Program-made: the position numbers and the translations under genes
From: Chloroflexota bacterium
GTDB taxonomy: Bacteria; Chloroflexota; Anaerolineae; J102
Reading direction: 5' to 3'
Length of the DNA stretch: 49,655 nucleotides
Assembly: GCA_029782215.1 (NCBI GenBank)
Contig: JAKOVD010000180.1
Location: 1 to 49,655 of the forward strand
Notes under the pieces: model-generated
What the model saw: the letters and a program-made list of their open reading frames with translations, nothing else
Database searches by the model: none
What the model was told of the DNA's origin: nothing
In this document: positions 1 to 9,100 of the stretch, piece after piece
Position numbering within the stretch: position 1 is the first letter of the stretch
Layout of the letters: every line of letters begins with the position of its first letter

Positions 1-92
1 CGGTGTTTGTCCTGCCACGCCAGCAGTTCATCCACCACCTCTCCTGCTTCGGCCATCAACTCGGCCCGGACCTCTTCCTGTCCTCGCTTCAT
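1..92 (-). CDS. 5' end of a probable transposase gene (ISKra4/UPF0236-like), runs off the window
   Basis: Reading the minus strand from the ATG at 92-90 gives an open frame that leaves the window after about 30 residues. It starts MKRGQEEVRAELMAEAGEVV and continues through an acidic helix ending ELLAWQDKH. A short acidic N-terminal helix followed by a LLAWQ-type motif resembles, from memory, the N-termini of ISKra4/UPF0236-family transposases that are common in Chloroflexota and Cyanobacteria. A purine-rich stretch precedes the ATG. Only the first 10% or less of such a protein is visible, with no catalytic residue, so the family call is tentative. The gene points outward, so the body of any insertion sequence lies outside the window. 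Confidence 0.4.
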   Translation of the reverse strand, partial: MKRGQEEVRAELMAEAGEVVDELLAWQDKH

Positions 93-280
93 GGCTCTTC
101 TTGTCCCTTGTGGCTCTCATGTTCGTTTAGGTACGACACCGCCCTCCCGGACAGTGCTTTGCTGATGATGCCACCCCTCTCCCCAAAACTGAAATGCACC
201 CCACAGCGCAGCCAGGTGACTCGAAGTGCGACTCACCCGGCGAACGGCTTGGCCGCCGTTCGCTTGAGGTGCGTCGCACG
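93..280. other. Gap between the transposase-like gene and the GNAT gene; probable insertion-sequence end plus hairpin
   Basis: This stretch separates the outward-facing transposase-like gene from the acetyltransferase. If the left gene is a transposase, the insertion-sequence end lies here, but I could not define a terminal repeat without a second copy. At 241-262 there is a perfect 8-bp inverted repeat (CGAACGGC, 6-nt loop, GCCGTTCG) just after the stop codon of the acetyltransferase. It could act as a terminator although no T-run follows it on the minus strand. Confidence 0.35.
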
Positions 281-715
281 TCAGGCTCGCATGCGTTCCA
301 TCCAGCGCTCCGGCGCCGCCAGGCCCGTGAACCCACCGTAGCGGCGGTAGAGCTCGTGGGCGTCGCGCGTGGCCAGGAGAATCCGCCGGAGAGGCTGCAG
401 GTCGGGATGGCTGGTGACGGATTCGACCAGCCACTTGCCCAGCCCCTGGCCCTGGTGTGACTCCAGGATGAACACGTCACACAGCCAGGCGAACGTGACG
501 TAGTCAGTGACCACGCGAGCGAAGCCAACCTGCTGCTCGCCTTCGTAGACGCCAAAGCAGAGGGAATGTTCGATGCTGCGCGCGACCGCCTCGCGCGTCC
601 GTCCCTGCGCCCAGTAGGAGCGATGTGCAAGCCAATCGTGGATCACGTCGATGTCCAGCCGGGTGGGGTCAGTGCTGATGGTGAAGGGACCGCGATGCAG
701 GATGATAGCTTCCAT
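281..715 (-). CDS. GNAT family N-acetyltransferase
   Basis: The product is 144 residues from the ATG at 715. A longer frame to 784 exists but adds a low-complexity proline/alanine leader, so the inner ATG (MEAIILHRGPF) is preferred. The fold is that of a stand-alone GNAT: an N-terminal substrate helix (DVIHDWLAHRSYWAQGRT), a beta strand GVYEGEQQVGFARVVTDYVTFAWLCDV, and the acetyl-CoA pyrophosphate-binding loop as ESHQGQGLGKWLVES (Q/R-x-x-G-x-G/A type). The C-terminal half ends in a RILLATRDAHELYRRYGGF motif typical of the family. It is predicted to transfer acetyl groups from acetyl-CoA to a small amine or protein; the substrate cannot be read from sequence. It is close to the probable insertion-sequence end and not clearly operonic with fmt, which starts more than 400 nt away. 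Confidence 0.85.
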   Translation of the reverse strand: MEAIILHRGPFTISTDPTRLDIDVIHDWLAHRSYWAQGRTREAVARSIEHSLCFGVYEGEQQVGFARVVTDYVTFAWLCDVFILESHQGQGLGKWLVESVTSHPDLQPLRRILLATRDAHELYRRYGGFTGLAAPERWMERMRA

Positions 716-784
716 GGACGGGCCGCAGGGGATGGAGAGGGAAGGGAGGGCGCCGCCGGGCGCTCGCAACGGTCGCGCCATCAT

Positions 785-1129
785 AGCCCCGTGCTTCGCA
801 CCGCGTCAAAACACGAATCGCGCGGCCACCCTTCCCGCCTTATGTCATGCTGAGTTCTTTATGTCGCGGGCCTACAAATGGCCGGGCGAGAAACTCCCTA
901 TGTCATTGCGAAGGGCGATAGCCCCGTAAGCAAGCGCCGCTTGCGACGCAATCCCCAAGTGGCACGTTGGAGACTGCTTCACTTCGTTCGCAGTGACAGA
1001 GTGAGCGGGAGTTTCTAGGCAGCGACCGCAGGGAGAGCGCAGGCAAAGCCAGCGTCGGAATCCCCAACCTACCTATGGCGCCGCGAGATTCTTCGTCGCT
1101 GCGCTCCTCAGAATGACAGATGCGGGGGC
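785..1129. repeat. Nested inverted-repeat intergenic element (MITE/REP-like)
   Basis: No gene is evident in this 345-nt gap. It holds an outer element bounded by TGTCATGCTGAG (843-854) and CTCAGAATGACA (1107-1118), inverted copies matching at 11 of 12 positions. Inside it an inner element runs from TGTCATTGCGAA (901-912) to TTCGCAGTGACA (987-998), again 11 of 12. The words TGCTTCACTTCGTTCGCAG and GATTCTTCGTCGCTGCGCT lie next to the right-hand ends. A related element lies at 14403-14586. The architecture matches the widely dispersed TGTCATTGCGAG-type bacterial repeats. No transposase is encoded, so any mobility would depend on a protein supplied from elsewhere. Confidence 0.8.
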
Positions 1130-2062
1130 TTAGTCCTGCCCCAAAACTGCGCCCGCGAAGTCCGCCCGCCCCGCCAGGAACTCCCGCACGGCCATCATCC
1201 GCTTGCCTGCCGGCTGCACCTCCAGCAGCACCAGCAGCCCTTCCCCCGTCCCCACGGCGGCGCCGCCCGCGTGCCGCACGACCAGGCCCGGCTCCGCCTG
1301 ACCCGCCGCCGCCGCGGCCCGCCCGATCTTCAGCGGCTCCCCTCGCCAGGACGTGAACGCGCCCGGCCAAGGGTCGTAGGCCCGCACCAGGCGCGCGATC
1401 GCCGCCGCCGGCTGCGTCCAGTCGATGCGGGCCTGCTCCTTCTGGATGGGACGGCACACCGTCACACCTTCATCCGGCTGCGGATGGGGCGTGAGGCGGC
1501 CGGAGAGATACTCCGGCAGCGTCGCCGCCAGCAGATCCGCGCCCTGCCGGGCCAGCCGTTCCCCCAGGCTGCCCGTGGTGTCGTTCGAGAGGATGGCCGT
1601 GCTTGCCTGCGCCAGGATCGGCCCCGTATCCATGCCTGTATCCATCTGCATGATCGTACAGCCGGTGGCCTCGTCCCCCGCCAGGATGGCGGCCGCAATG
1701 GGCGAAGCGCCCCGCCAGCGCGGCAGCAGCGAGGCGTGGACGTTGATGCACCCGCGCCGCGGCAGCGCCAGCACGTTGGGCCGCAGGATCTGGCCATAGG
1801 CCGCAACGACGATGAGGTCGGGAGCCAGCGCCGCCAACTCGCCGAAAGCCGCCGGGTCGCGCAGCCTGTCCGGCTGCAGGATGGGCACGCCCGCCGCCAG
1901 GGCTGCCTGCTTGACGGGCGACATCTGGACCTTGCGGCCTCTGCCTGCTTCCCGGTCGGGCTGGGTGATCACCCCCACGACCTCAAAGGCCGCGGCGGCC
2001 AGCAGCGCCTGCAGGCTCGGCACGGCAAACTCCGGCGTGCCCATGAAGACGGCGCGGGTCAT
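1130..2062 (-). CDS. fmt: Methionyl-tRNA formyltransferase
   Basis: The 310-residue product, with start MTRAVFMGTPEFAVPSL at 2062, has the usual length of Fmt, which formylates the amino group of initiator Met-tRNA using 10-formyltetrahydrofolate. The formyltransferase core contains HASLLPRWRGASPIAAAIL, which holds the folate-binding and catalytic N-x-H-x-SLLP-x-x-RG motif, and the D of DTGMDTGPIL. A C-terminal OB-like domain follows (PWPGAFTSWRGEPLKIGRA). The ATG overlaps the TGA of rlmN in an ATGA configuration, so the two are translationally coupled and fmt is the last gene of the cluster. The longer in-frame extension to 2116 would overlap rlmN by 19 codons and is rejected. Pairing of fmt with rlmN links initiation and ribosome maturation and is seen in other bacteria. 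Confidence 0.96.
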   Translation of the reverse strand: MTRAVFMGTPEFAVPSLQALLAAAAFEVVGVITQPDREAGRGRKVQMSPVKQAALAAGVPILQPDRLRDPAAFGELAALAPDLIVVAAYGQILRPNVLALPRRGCINVHASLLPRWRGASPIAAAILAGDEATGCTIMQMDTGMDTGPILAQASTAILSNDTTGSLGERLARQGADLLAATLPEYLSGRLTPHPQPDEGVTVCRPIQKEQARIDWTQPAAAIARLVRAYDPWPGAFTSWRGEPLKIGRAAAAAGQAEPGLVVRHAGGAAVGTGEGLLVLLEVQPAGKRMMAVREFLAGRADFAGAVLGQD

Positions 2063-3159
2063 GTCAGGAGAGGGATCACGTCCGGCTGCTGCACAGCCTG
2101 CCTGAGCTGGCCGCACCCGGCATTGATCTCAATGCCGCGGCGCAGGCGCACGGTGGTGGCGATGTGGGCGCCCTCCAGCACCTGCCGGAAGCGGCGGACG
2201 TCCTCGTCGGACGACGGCTGGTAGGGCGAGCCCGGCGTCGGATTCAGCGGGATCAGGTTGACGTGGCAGTGCAGCCCGGTGAGCAAGTCCGCCAGTTGCT
2301 GCGCCTGGTCCGGCGCATCGTTGACGCCCGCCATCAGGGCGTACTCGAAGCTGACCCGCCGCCTCGTCTTGGCCTGGTAGCGCTGGCACGCGGCCATCAG
2401 CGCCTCCAGCGGATAGGTCTTGTTGATGGGCACCAGCTTGTTGCGCAGACGGTTGCTGGGTGCATGCAGCGACACGGCCAGCTTGACGGCCAGCGCTTCG
2501 GCGGCGAGGCGGTCGATCATGGGCACCAGGCCCACGGTCGACACCGTGATGTTGCGCACCGACAGCCCGAACGTGTCCTGGTCGCTGAGTGCGGCCACGG
2601 CCTGCATCAAGGGCTTGTAGTTCGCCAGCGGCTCGCCCATGCCCATGACCACGACGTTCGTCACCCGTGCCGGACGCTTGACCCTCAGCTCGCCCCGCTC
2701 TGCCTGTCGCAGCCAACGGTCAAACCAGTGGACCTGGGCGATGATCTCGCCCGCCGTCAGGTTGCGCGCCAGTCCGCCCTGCCCCGTCGCACAGAAGGTG
2801 CAGCCCATGCCGCAGCCCACCTGGGTGGAGATGCAGACCGTGCGCCGCTCGTTGTAGAGCATCAGCACGACCTCGATCGTGTTGCCGTCGGGGAGCCGGA
2901 AGAGCGCCTTGCGCGTCAGCTTGTCCTGGCTGTCAACCTGGGTGATGAGCTGCAGGGGCGTCACCAGCGTCTTCTCTTCCAGGCGCGCCCGCAGCGCCTT
3001 GGGGAGATTGCTCATTTCCTCCGGCGAAGCGACTACCTCCTTGTGCAGCCAGGTGTACACCTGGTCGCCGCGGAAGGCCGGTTCGCCCCACTGCGCCATC
3101 AGCTCGCGCAGCTCGGCGCGCGTAAGGTCGAGCAGGAGCGGTCTCGGGCTTTCCTTCAT
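2059..3159 (-). CDS. rlmN: Dual-specificity 23S rRNA/tRNA (adenine-C2)-methyltransferase, radical SAM
   Basis: The 366-residue protein matches RlmN in length and motif order. An N-terminal accessory domain (LRELMAQWGEPAFRGDQVYTW) is followed by the radical SAM triad C116-x3-C120-x2-C123 in GCGMGCTFCATGQGGL. SAM-binding segments MGMGEPLANY and ISVSTVG-like ITVSTVGLVP follow, then SLHAPSN. The conserved resolving cysteine near the C-terminus is present as C349 in NAGCGQL. RlmN methylates A2503 of 23S rRNA and A37 of some tRNAs, with one cysteine carrying the methyl adduct. Its ATG overlaps the stop of the upstream HAD gene by 4 nt, and its own stop overlaps the fmt start, so the three genes form one coupled unit. 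Confidence 0.97.
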   Translation of the reverse strand: MKESPRPLLLDLTRAELRELMAQWGEPAFRGDQVYTWLHKEVVASPEEMSNLPKALRARLEEKTLVTPLQLITQVDSQDKLTRKALFRLPDGNTIEVVLMLYNERRTVCISTQVGCGMGCTFCATGQGGLARNLTAGEIIAQVHWFDRWLRQAERGELRVKRPARVTNVVVMGMGEPLANYKPLMQAVAALSDQDTFGLSVRNITVSTVGLVPMIDRLAAEALAVKLAVSLHAPSNRLRNKLVPINKTYPLEALMAACQRYQAKTRRRVSFEYALMAGVNDAPDQAQQLADLLTGLHCHVNLIPLNPTPGSPYQPSSDEDVRRFRQVLEGAHIATTVRLRRGIEINAGCGQLRQAVQQPDVIPLLT

Positions 3160-3962
3160 GCTTCCACACGACCGTCGACAAGGTCCGTCAGATCGGGGAC
3201 GATCCAGTCGGGCCGCGGGTCATAGGTCTCGGCTTCGGCGCGCGAGGAGATGCCGGTGAGCACGCACAGGGTCCTGATGCCGGCTGCATACCCGCCCAGG
3301 ATGTCGGTCTCCAGGCGGTCGCCCAGCATCACGGTCTCATCCAGACCTGTGCCCAGGATGGCGATGGCCAGCTCGTAGATGCCGGTGGCAGGCTTGCCGA
3401 TGATCACAGGGGTGCGACCGGTGCTGGCTTCCAGGAAAGCCAGCAGGGCGCCGGCGCCCGGCATGTCGCCCCGTTCCGAAGGGACGGTGCGGTCAGGATT
3501 GGTGCCGATGAAGGGACATCCCCGTCCGATCGCCAGGGTTGCCTCCGCCAGGTGCTCATAGGTGATGTGCTGGTCCAGCCCCGCCACGACCACCTCGGCC
3601 TCCTCCGCTCGCTCCACGATCTGGTAGCCGGCCTCGGCGACCGCCCGCTGGATGCCATGGCCACCGACCACCAGGAGGCGGCGCGGCGGCGGAAAATGAT
3701 GCTGGAGGTAGGCCACCGTTGCCAGGGGCGACGTGAAGACGTTCTCGTCGCCCACGTGGATGTCCATGGCGGCCAGCTTCTGCACGTATTGGTGCGGCGT
3801 CTTGGTGGCGTTGTTGGTCAGAAACAGGAAGCGATGGCCGCCTTCCTGGAGAGCAGCAATGAAGGCGGCGGCGCCGGGAGTCGGCTCGTTGCCACGGTAG
3901 ATCACGCCATCCATGTCGATCAACCAGCCGCGCAGGGCTGCGTAGGGTGCTTTCAAAGGCAT
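3156..3962 (-). CDS. HAD-IIA family sugar/nucleotide phosphatase (NagD/AraL-like)
   Basis: The 268-residue protein carries the four HAD motifs in the class IIA arrangement. Motif I is DMDGVIYRG with nucleophile Asp and acid/base Asp, motif II is LTNNATKT, motif III includes the lysine in IIGKPATGIYELA, and motif IV is MLGDRLETDILGG. The large C2-type cap lies between motifs II and III (residues about 80-180). NagD/AraL-type enzymes dephosphorylate small sugar phosphates or p-nitrophenyl phosphate; the substrate here is unknown. It is the first gene of the coupled HAD-rlmN-fmt cluster, with a 4-nt stop/start overlap with rlmN. A few bases separate it from the small membrane protein gene upstream, so all may share one transcript. 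Confidence 0.92.
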   Translation of the reverse strand: MPLKAPYAALRGWLIDMDGVIYRGNEPTPGAAAFIAALQEGGHRFLFLTNNATKTPHQYVQKLAAMDIHVGDENVFTSPLATVAYLQHHFPPPRRLLVVGGHGIQRAVAEAGYQIVERAEEAEVVVAGLDQHITYEHLAEATLAIGRGCPFIGTNPDRTVPSERGDMPGAGALLAFLEASTGRTPVIIGKPATGIYELAIAILGTGLDETVMLGDRLETDILGGYAAGIRTLCVLTGISSRAEAETYDPRPDWIVPDLTDLVDGRVEA

Positions 3963-3977
3963 GCTGTTATGTCGTCC

Positions 3978-4232
3978 TCACACAGGTTTGGCAGGGGAAT
4001 TGGCATCGGTGTTTTCGGCTTCGGCCAGGTCGCTCTCGACATCGTGCGCCGCCGTGGCGATCGCCCATGCCACCAGGCCCCAGCCCACGCCGCTGATCAG
4101 CAGCGCGATCAGGATGCTCTGGAAGTTCAGCGGCACATTGCCGCGGGCAATGCCGATGATCGCCAGGACAATGCCGAGAAGCGCCGCTCCCAGCCCGATC
4201 TTGAGCGGTCCACTGAGGCGTTTCCAGCTCAT
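3978..4232 (-). CDS. Small two-helix membrane protein, unknown function
   Basis: I do not recognise a named family. The 84-residue protein begins MSWKRLSGPLKIGLGAALLG and has two hydrophobic helices, at about residues 11-28 and 38-60 (ILIALLISGVGWGLVAWAIA). These are followed by an acidic tail that is probably cytoplasmic (VESDLAEAENTDANSPAKPV). Its start lies just downstream of the recJ stop codon, and a GAGGAG sequence at the very end of recJ can serve as its ribosome binding site, so translation is probably coupled to recJ. Coding potential is supported by the coherent TM pattern, the ribosome binding site and its placement in a tight gene string. It could be a small envelope protein of the DUF-type. 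Confidence 0.75.
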   Translation of the reverse strand: MSWKRLSGPLKIGLGAALLGIVLAIIGIARGNVPLNFQSILIALLISGVGWGLVAWAIATAAHDVESDLAEAENTDANSPAKPV

Positions 4233-4235
4233 GGG

Positions 4236-6014
4236 TTATGTTCTCCTCATGGTGCTTCCCAGGGAAGCAAGATCAGCCGGGACGCCGCGCCCTGCCGGCT
4301 GGACATCCTGGAGCACAAGCTGCAGCGTCTTCTGTCCCTGCCAGGAGTTTTCATCAATGCAGCAGGCGACGTCGACGCGCATCGGCAGAGCGTCGCTCAG
4401 GCCACCCAGGCCGAAGCCGATGGCGTCGATCGTGGTCCAACGGTCGCTCAGGCGCAGCTTGAGATGGCCGCCATCGCCGCCCACCTTGCGCTTGTCCCTG
4501 ACCAGCAGGTCCGGAATGGCAAAGATGGGCTGAGGGTTGCCGCTGCCCGTCGGTTCCAGCTCTCGCAGCTTGCCCAACAGGGCGTAGTCGATTTCGGCCA
4601 GCGACAGCAGGCCGTCGACCAAAAGGACCGGCTTTCGATCTTCGACCGTCAGGACGGCCGCCGCCAGCTCGTTCAGCCGCTGCCGGAGATGGCTCAGGTG
4701 GTGCCGCTTGACGGTGAATCCGGCGGCGGCGGCGTGCCCCCCGTAGCGCACGAACCAATCAGGATCACAGCGATCCAGGGCCTCCGTGATGGGGAACTTT
4801 GGCACGCTGCGTGCCGACCCGCGCAAGGCCTGGTTTTTCTCCTTGTCATCCTCTTCGCCATCCTCTTCCTCTCCTACCGCCACGAGCACGGGCCGGTAGT
4901 ATTCGTCCTTGAGGCGGCTGGCGACCAGGCCGACAATCCCCGGTCTGAGCTCGCCGTTCGTCCACAGGATGACATCCTCTGACGGATCGGCGCCGATCTC
5001 CTTGCGCGCCTGGACGACCGCCTGCTCGGTCAGGCTCTGGCGCTCGCGGTTGAGCGCCTCCAGCTCCTGCGCCAACCGGGTCGCCTCGGCCTCATCCTGG
5101 GTCGACAGCAGTTCATAGGCAAGCTTTGCGCTGCCCAGGCGCCCGGCGGCGTTGAGGCGCGGCGCCAACCGGAAGCCGATGGCGGTGGCGTCAATGGCGC
5201 CGGGCAGCGCGCCCCCGACCCTGCCCAGGGCAATCAGGCCGGGACGGCGGCCGCGGTTCAGCACCTCCAGCCCGCGCCGCACCAACCGCCGGTTCTCGCT
5301 CCGCAGGGGCATCATATCGGCCACCGTCCCCAGGGCCACCAGGTCCAACAGGTCCTCCTCGACCAGATCCGGCGGGCTTTCCGCCGTCTGCAGCAGCGCC
5401 TGGGCCAGCTTGAACGCCACGCCCACGCCCGCCAGGCCATCGAAGGGATAGGGACACTCATCCTGCCTGGGGTTGATCACGGCCAGGGCCGGCGGCAGCA
5501 CCTTGTCCGCCGTGTGGTGGTCGGAGACGATGATGTCCAGGTCGTGGGCGATGCCGTGGGCCACTTCGGCGGCCGAACGGATGCCGCAATCCACCGTCAG
5601 AATCAGGCGCACGCCCTCCGCCCTGAGCGTGTCAAGGGCCGCCGTATTGAGCCCGTAGCCTTCATCCACCCGGTGGGGGATGTAATACTGCACGCGGGCG
5701 CCCAGCGCCGTCAGCGTCTGCATCATCAGCACGGTCGAGGTCACGCCATCGGCATCGAAGTCGCCATAGACGGCAATCGGTTCTTCACGCCGGATGGCAT
5801 CCCATATCCGCTCCACCGCCGGCGCCACCCCCTTCATTTGAAAGGGATCATCGGGACGCACGCGCTTGCCGTAGAACTCGGCGACCATGTCAGGGTCTGC
5901 GAGCCCGCGGTGATACAACACCTGCAGGATCACAGGATGCACCTCGCTCAGGAGTGCGCGCACGTTCGCAGGCGCGGGTTGGGCTATCGACCAGGACGAC
6001 CACTGTACGGACAA
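4236..6014 (-). CDS. recJ: Single-stranded-DNA-specific 5'-3' exonuclease RecJ
   Basis: The 592-residue product has the full RecJ architecture. The DHH domain holds YGDFDADGVTSTVLM (motif I), TVDCGIRS (motif II) and IIVSDHHTAD (motif III, the DHH triad that binds Mn). The DHHA1 domain follows, with ENRRL, GFRLAPRLNAAGRLGSA and RGSARS, then the OB-type RecJ domain. RecJ degrades 5' ends of ssDNA in RecFOR recombination and base-excision and mismatch repair. The start codon is TTG (6014-6012), preceded by GGAG at about 8 nt. An unusually acidic insertion (EEEDGEEDDKEKNQ, near residue 395) sits in front of the RGSARS motif and is probably a surface loop. An extended -10 promoter lies at 6044-6052. 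Confidence 0.97.
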   Translation of the reverse strand: MSVQWSSWSIAQPAPANVRALLSEVHPVILQVLYHRGLADPDMVAEFYGKRVRPDDPFQMKGVAPAVERIWDAIRREEPIAVYGDFDADGVTSTVLMMQTLTALGARVQYYIPHRVDEGYGLNTAALDTLRAEGVRLILTVDCGIRSAAEVAHGIAHDLDIIVSDHHTADKVLPPALAVINPRQDECPYPFDGLAGVGVAFKLAQALLQTAESPPDLVEEDLLDLVALGTVADMMPLRSENRRLVRRGLEVLNRGRRPGLIALGRVGGALPGAIDATAIGFRLAPRLNAAGRLGSAKLAYELLSTQDEAEATRLAQELEALNRERQSLTEQAVVQARKEIGADPSEDVILWTNGELRPGIVGLVASRLKDEYYRPVLVAVGEEEDGEEDDKEKNQALRGSARSVPKFPITEALDRCDPDWFVRYGGHAAAAGFTVKRHHLSHLRQRLNELAAAVLTVEDRKPVLLVDGLLSLAEIDYALLGKLRELEPTGSGNPQPIFAIPDLLVRDKRKVGGDGGHLKLRLSDRWTTIDAIGFGLGGLSDALPMRVDVACCIDENSWQGQKTLQLVLQDVQPAGRGVPADLASLGSTMRRT

Positions 6015-6043
6015 AGGAGGACTCCACGAAGGGACTGCCGTCG

Positions 6044-6052
6044 ATTATACCA
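6044..6052 (-). promoter_or_regulatory. Extended -10 promoter of recJ (TGGTATAAT)
   Basis: On the minus strand the 9-mer TGGTATAAT is a perfect extended -10 element, about 30 nt upstream of the TTG start of recJ. No good -35 is visible at 16-18 nt, as expected for extended -10 promoters. Start of transcription would be near 6037. Confidence 0.65.
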
Positions 6053-6120
6053 GCCTTCACAGAGGGCGGCGAACCCTGATCCCGCATGAAGCCCCGTGGT
6101 TGGTTCTTGATTTGGGCCTG

Positions 6121-6129
6121 TGCTACGAT
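6121..6129 (+). promoter_or_regulatory. Extended -10 promoter of the ligase fusion gene (TGCTACGAT)
   Basis: TGCTACGAT fits TGnTAnnnT and lies 28 nt upstream of the ATG at 6158, placing transcription start near 6136. It is inside the longer frame that begins at 6086, which argues that 6158 is the true start. The same core, TACGATGG, recurs in front of sufS (23361). Confidence 0.5.
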
Positions 6130-6157
6130 GGCTGCCGTCGCCTCGCGCGACCACGCC

Positions 6158-9100
6158 ATGCGCCGGTTCTTTCTCCTTACGGCTGTCTTCCTTCTCCTGC
6201 TCCTGGGCCTGGTGGTCAACGGGGTGCTGGCGCGCCGCTCGGCCGCGCCGCCGCTGCCCGTGGAACCGGCGCCCGGACACGGCCAGCTCATGGCGAACCT
6301 TGACCTGGCGGGCGTGACGCCCGACCTCGCCAGGCAGGTGGTAGGATGGGCAGCGGACGACGGGAACACCTTACTCAGGGTGCGGGCGCCCTGGAATGAG
6401 ATCGAGCCGGAGCCCGGCCAGTTCCGCTGGGACGCGCTCGATCAGGCGTTGGGCCAGGCCAAGGCCCGCAACATGCAGGTTGTCCTGGTTTTGGACGGCG
6501 CCCCTGCCTGGGCCGCAGCGCCGGTAGACGCCGCCAACCCGCTGGCGCCGCCGCACGATGTGCGCGATTTCGGACGGTTCGCCGCCGCCGCCGCCCAGCG
6601 CTACGGCGCCGTCGTCGACGTCTACCAGGTCTGGGACGAGCCCAATATCGCCCCGCACTGGGGCGCCCGCTGGGTTTCAGCGCAGGAGTACTTCAATCTG
6701 CTGCGCGAAGCAGCCAACAGCATTCACGCCGCCGACCCCACTGCTTCGGTCATGCTGGCGGCGCTTGCCCCCGCCACGACGACCGCTGACGGATCCGGCG
6801 TCTCCGACCTGGCCTTTCTGCAGCAGCTTTACGATCTGGGCGCGGCGCGTTTCTTTGACCTGGCCGCCGGGCAGGGCTACGGCTTCGACCGGCCGCCCGA
6901 CGAGCCGCCCGCTTCCGATCGCTTCAACTTCCGCCGGCCGGAGCTCCTGCATGCCCTCATGGCCCGCAACGGCGATGCGCACAAGCCGCTTTGGATCACA
7001 ACCTGGGGCTGGTGGTCCCCGGCCAACGGTCTCGACGCGTCGCCCTGGGCCAGCGTTCCCCCACAGACGGCCGCCTCCTACGCTGCCGAAGGGCTCGCCC
7101 TCGCCCGCCGCGCGTGGCCGTGGGCAGGCCCTCTTGCCTGGTCCGACTACGCCACAACGCCGGGGCGCGACCCGCAGCGCGCCGGATTCAGCCTGCGCGG
7201 CGCCGGCGGCGAACCGACCGCGGCGGGCCAGGCGCTCACGGCTCTGGCCACGACCCCGCCGGTGCTGGGCACGGGCAGCCACGTGCTTACCCCCTCGTCC
7301 GTCTCCGGAGCAAGCGACGCCTGGCGCTTCAGCCCCGATGCCGCCGACCCCTCCGGGCGCGGCGCCGAGCTGGCAGCGTCTTTCGAGGGCCGATCGGTGG
7401 CCGTCGAGGTCCAAAGAGGCCCCTACTGGGCGACACTCAAGGCCTGGATCGACGGCGCCCCGGCGCCCTTGCTTCCGCGCGATGAGTCGGGAGACGCCTA
7501 CATCGCCCTGAACGACCCCGCCAACGGCATCGCCGTGGTGCCCCTGGCCAGGGACCTGGCGCCCGGCCGCCACGAGCTGCGCCTGCAGGCATCGGCCGGC
7601 TGGGGTCAATGGCTGCTGCGCCGGGTCATCGTCGACCAGGCCGCCTGGCCGCGACCCTGGCCCTTCTGGCCGCTGGCCGCCGTCCTGGTGCTGGCAGCCC
7701 TGGTCGTGGGTTGGCTGATCTGGCGCACGGCCCGCACCCCCGCGGGGAGCCAGGCGGCTGCGGCCGGACGCGATCTGCTGGCGCGTTGGGATGCCGTCTC
7801 GCAGCCGGTCGCTGAACGCACCCAGGAGCTGCTCTTTCTGCTCGCCCTGCTCCTCACGGCTGCGTTCTACCTGGCGCCCGGTCTCGGTCTCACCCTCATT
7901 CTGCTGGCCGGCGTGGCTCTACTGATCGCCCTGCGGCCAGAGCTGGCGCCACCGCTCATCCTGGTCTGGCTGCCCTTCTACATCCGCCCCAGGGGACTTG
8001 GACCGGTGGGCGTCGCCCCGCACGAGCTGCTGATCTGGCTTGCCCTTGGCTTCTGGCTGCTGCGGCTGGCGCTCGCGGCTCTCACCGGATCGAGGACAAG
8101 CTCCCAGGCACCCCAATCCGGCCCCACAAGTCTCCGGCGTGCCCTGGGAACGCTCGATTCGCCCGTTCTCCTCCTGCTCTTTGTGGCCGCCTTTGCGACC
8201 CTGAACGCCGCCCATCGCGACATGGCCGTCTACGAATGGCGCACCGTCTTCCTGGGGCCGGTCGTCTTCTACTTCCTGGTGAGCCGCAGCGGCCGCGCCT
8301 TCGACCTGCGTCTGCTCACCGACGGCCTGGTGGTCGGGGCGCTGGCCATCAGCGTCCTGGCGCTTGTTCAGGTCGCCTCGGGGCACGGACAGGCCATTGA
8401 AGGCGTGGTGCGGTTCAGCGGCCTTTACGGCTCGCCCAACAACCTAGCCCTCTATCTCGGTCGCGTGCTGCCCCTGCTGATCGCCGCCGCCGCCCTGGCC
8501 GCCAGGACGCCAGAAGGCGCGCCCGCGTCTGCTCCCACCAGGCGCCGCGACCTGCGCCGGTGGCTCTACCTGGCAGCGCTCTTTCCCGTGGTCGTGGCGG
8601 CCTTCCTGACCTTCTCGAAGGGCTTCCTGTTCATCAGCTTGCCCGTCAGCCTGCTCCTTCTCGCCGTGCTGGAGCGACGCCTGCGCCTGCCGGTCCTCGT
8701 GCTCGCCGTGGTGGGCGGGCTGGCCCTGCTCCCGTTCCTGGGCACGCAGCGCTTCGACGACCTGGCCAACACCCAGAGCGGTACGACTTTCTTCCGGCTC
8801 CAGCTCTGGCAGAGCGCCTGGCGGATGTGGCTCGACCATCCCTGGCTGGGCGTAGGGCCTGACAACTTCCTCTATGCCTACCGCAGCGGCTACGTGCTGC
8901 CCGGCGCCTGGCAGGAGCTCAACCTTAGCCATCCTCACAACCTCGTGCTCGACCTACTGACGCGGCTGGGCCTCTTCGGCTTTGCCGCGGGCGCATGGCT
9001 GCTCACCGCCGTGTTCGTCAAGGGCTGGCGCCTGCTGCGCAGCCATTGGTCGCCCATTCGCCCCTACTACCTGGGCCTCTACGTGGGTCTGGCGGCGGGG

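Noticed and set aside
785..1129. A possible small RNA or tRNA in the gap before fmt
   Set aside because: The structure is explained by nested inverted repeats; no tRNA cloverleaf or CCA end was found.
903..1457. A minus-strand open frame spanning the repeat element and the end of fmt
   Set aside because: It reads glycine/alanine-rich shadow sequence over fmt and repeat DNA, with no homology visible.
6086..6157. N-terminal extension of the ligase fusion protein to 6086
   Set aside because: The promoter-like TGCTACGAT lies inside it, and the signal anchor begins at the ATG at 6158.
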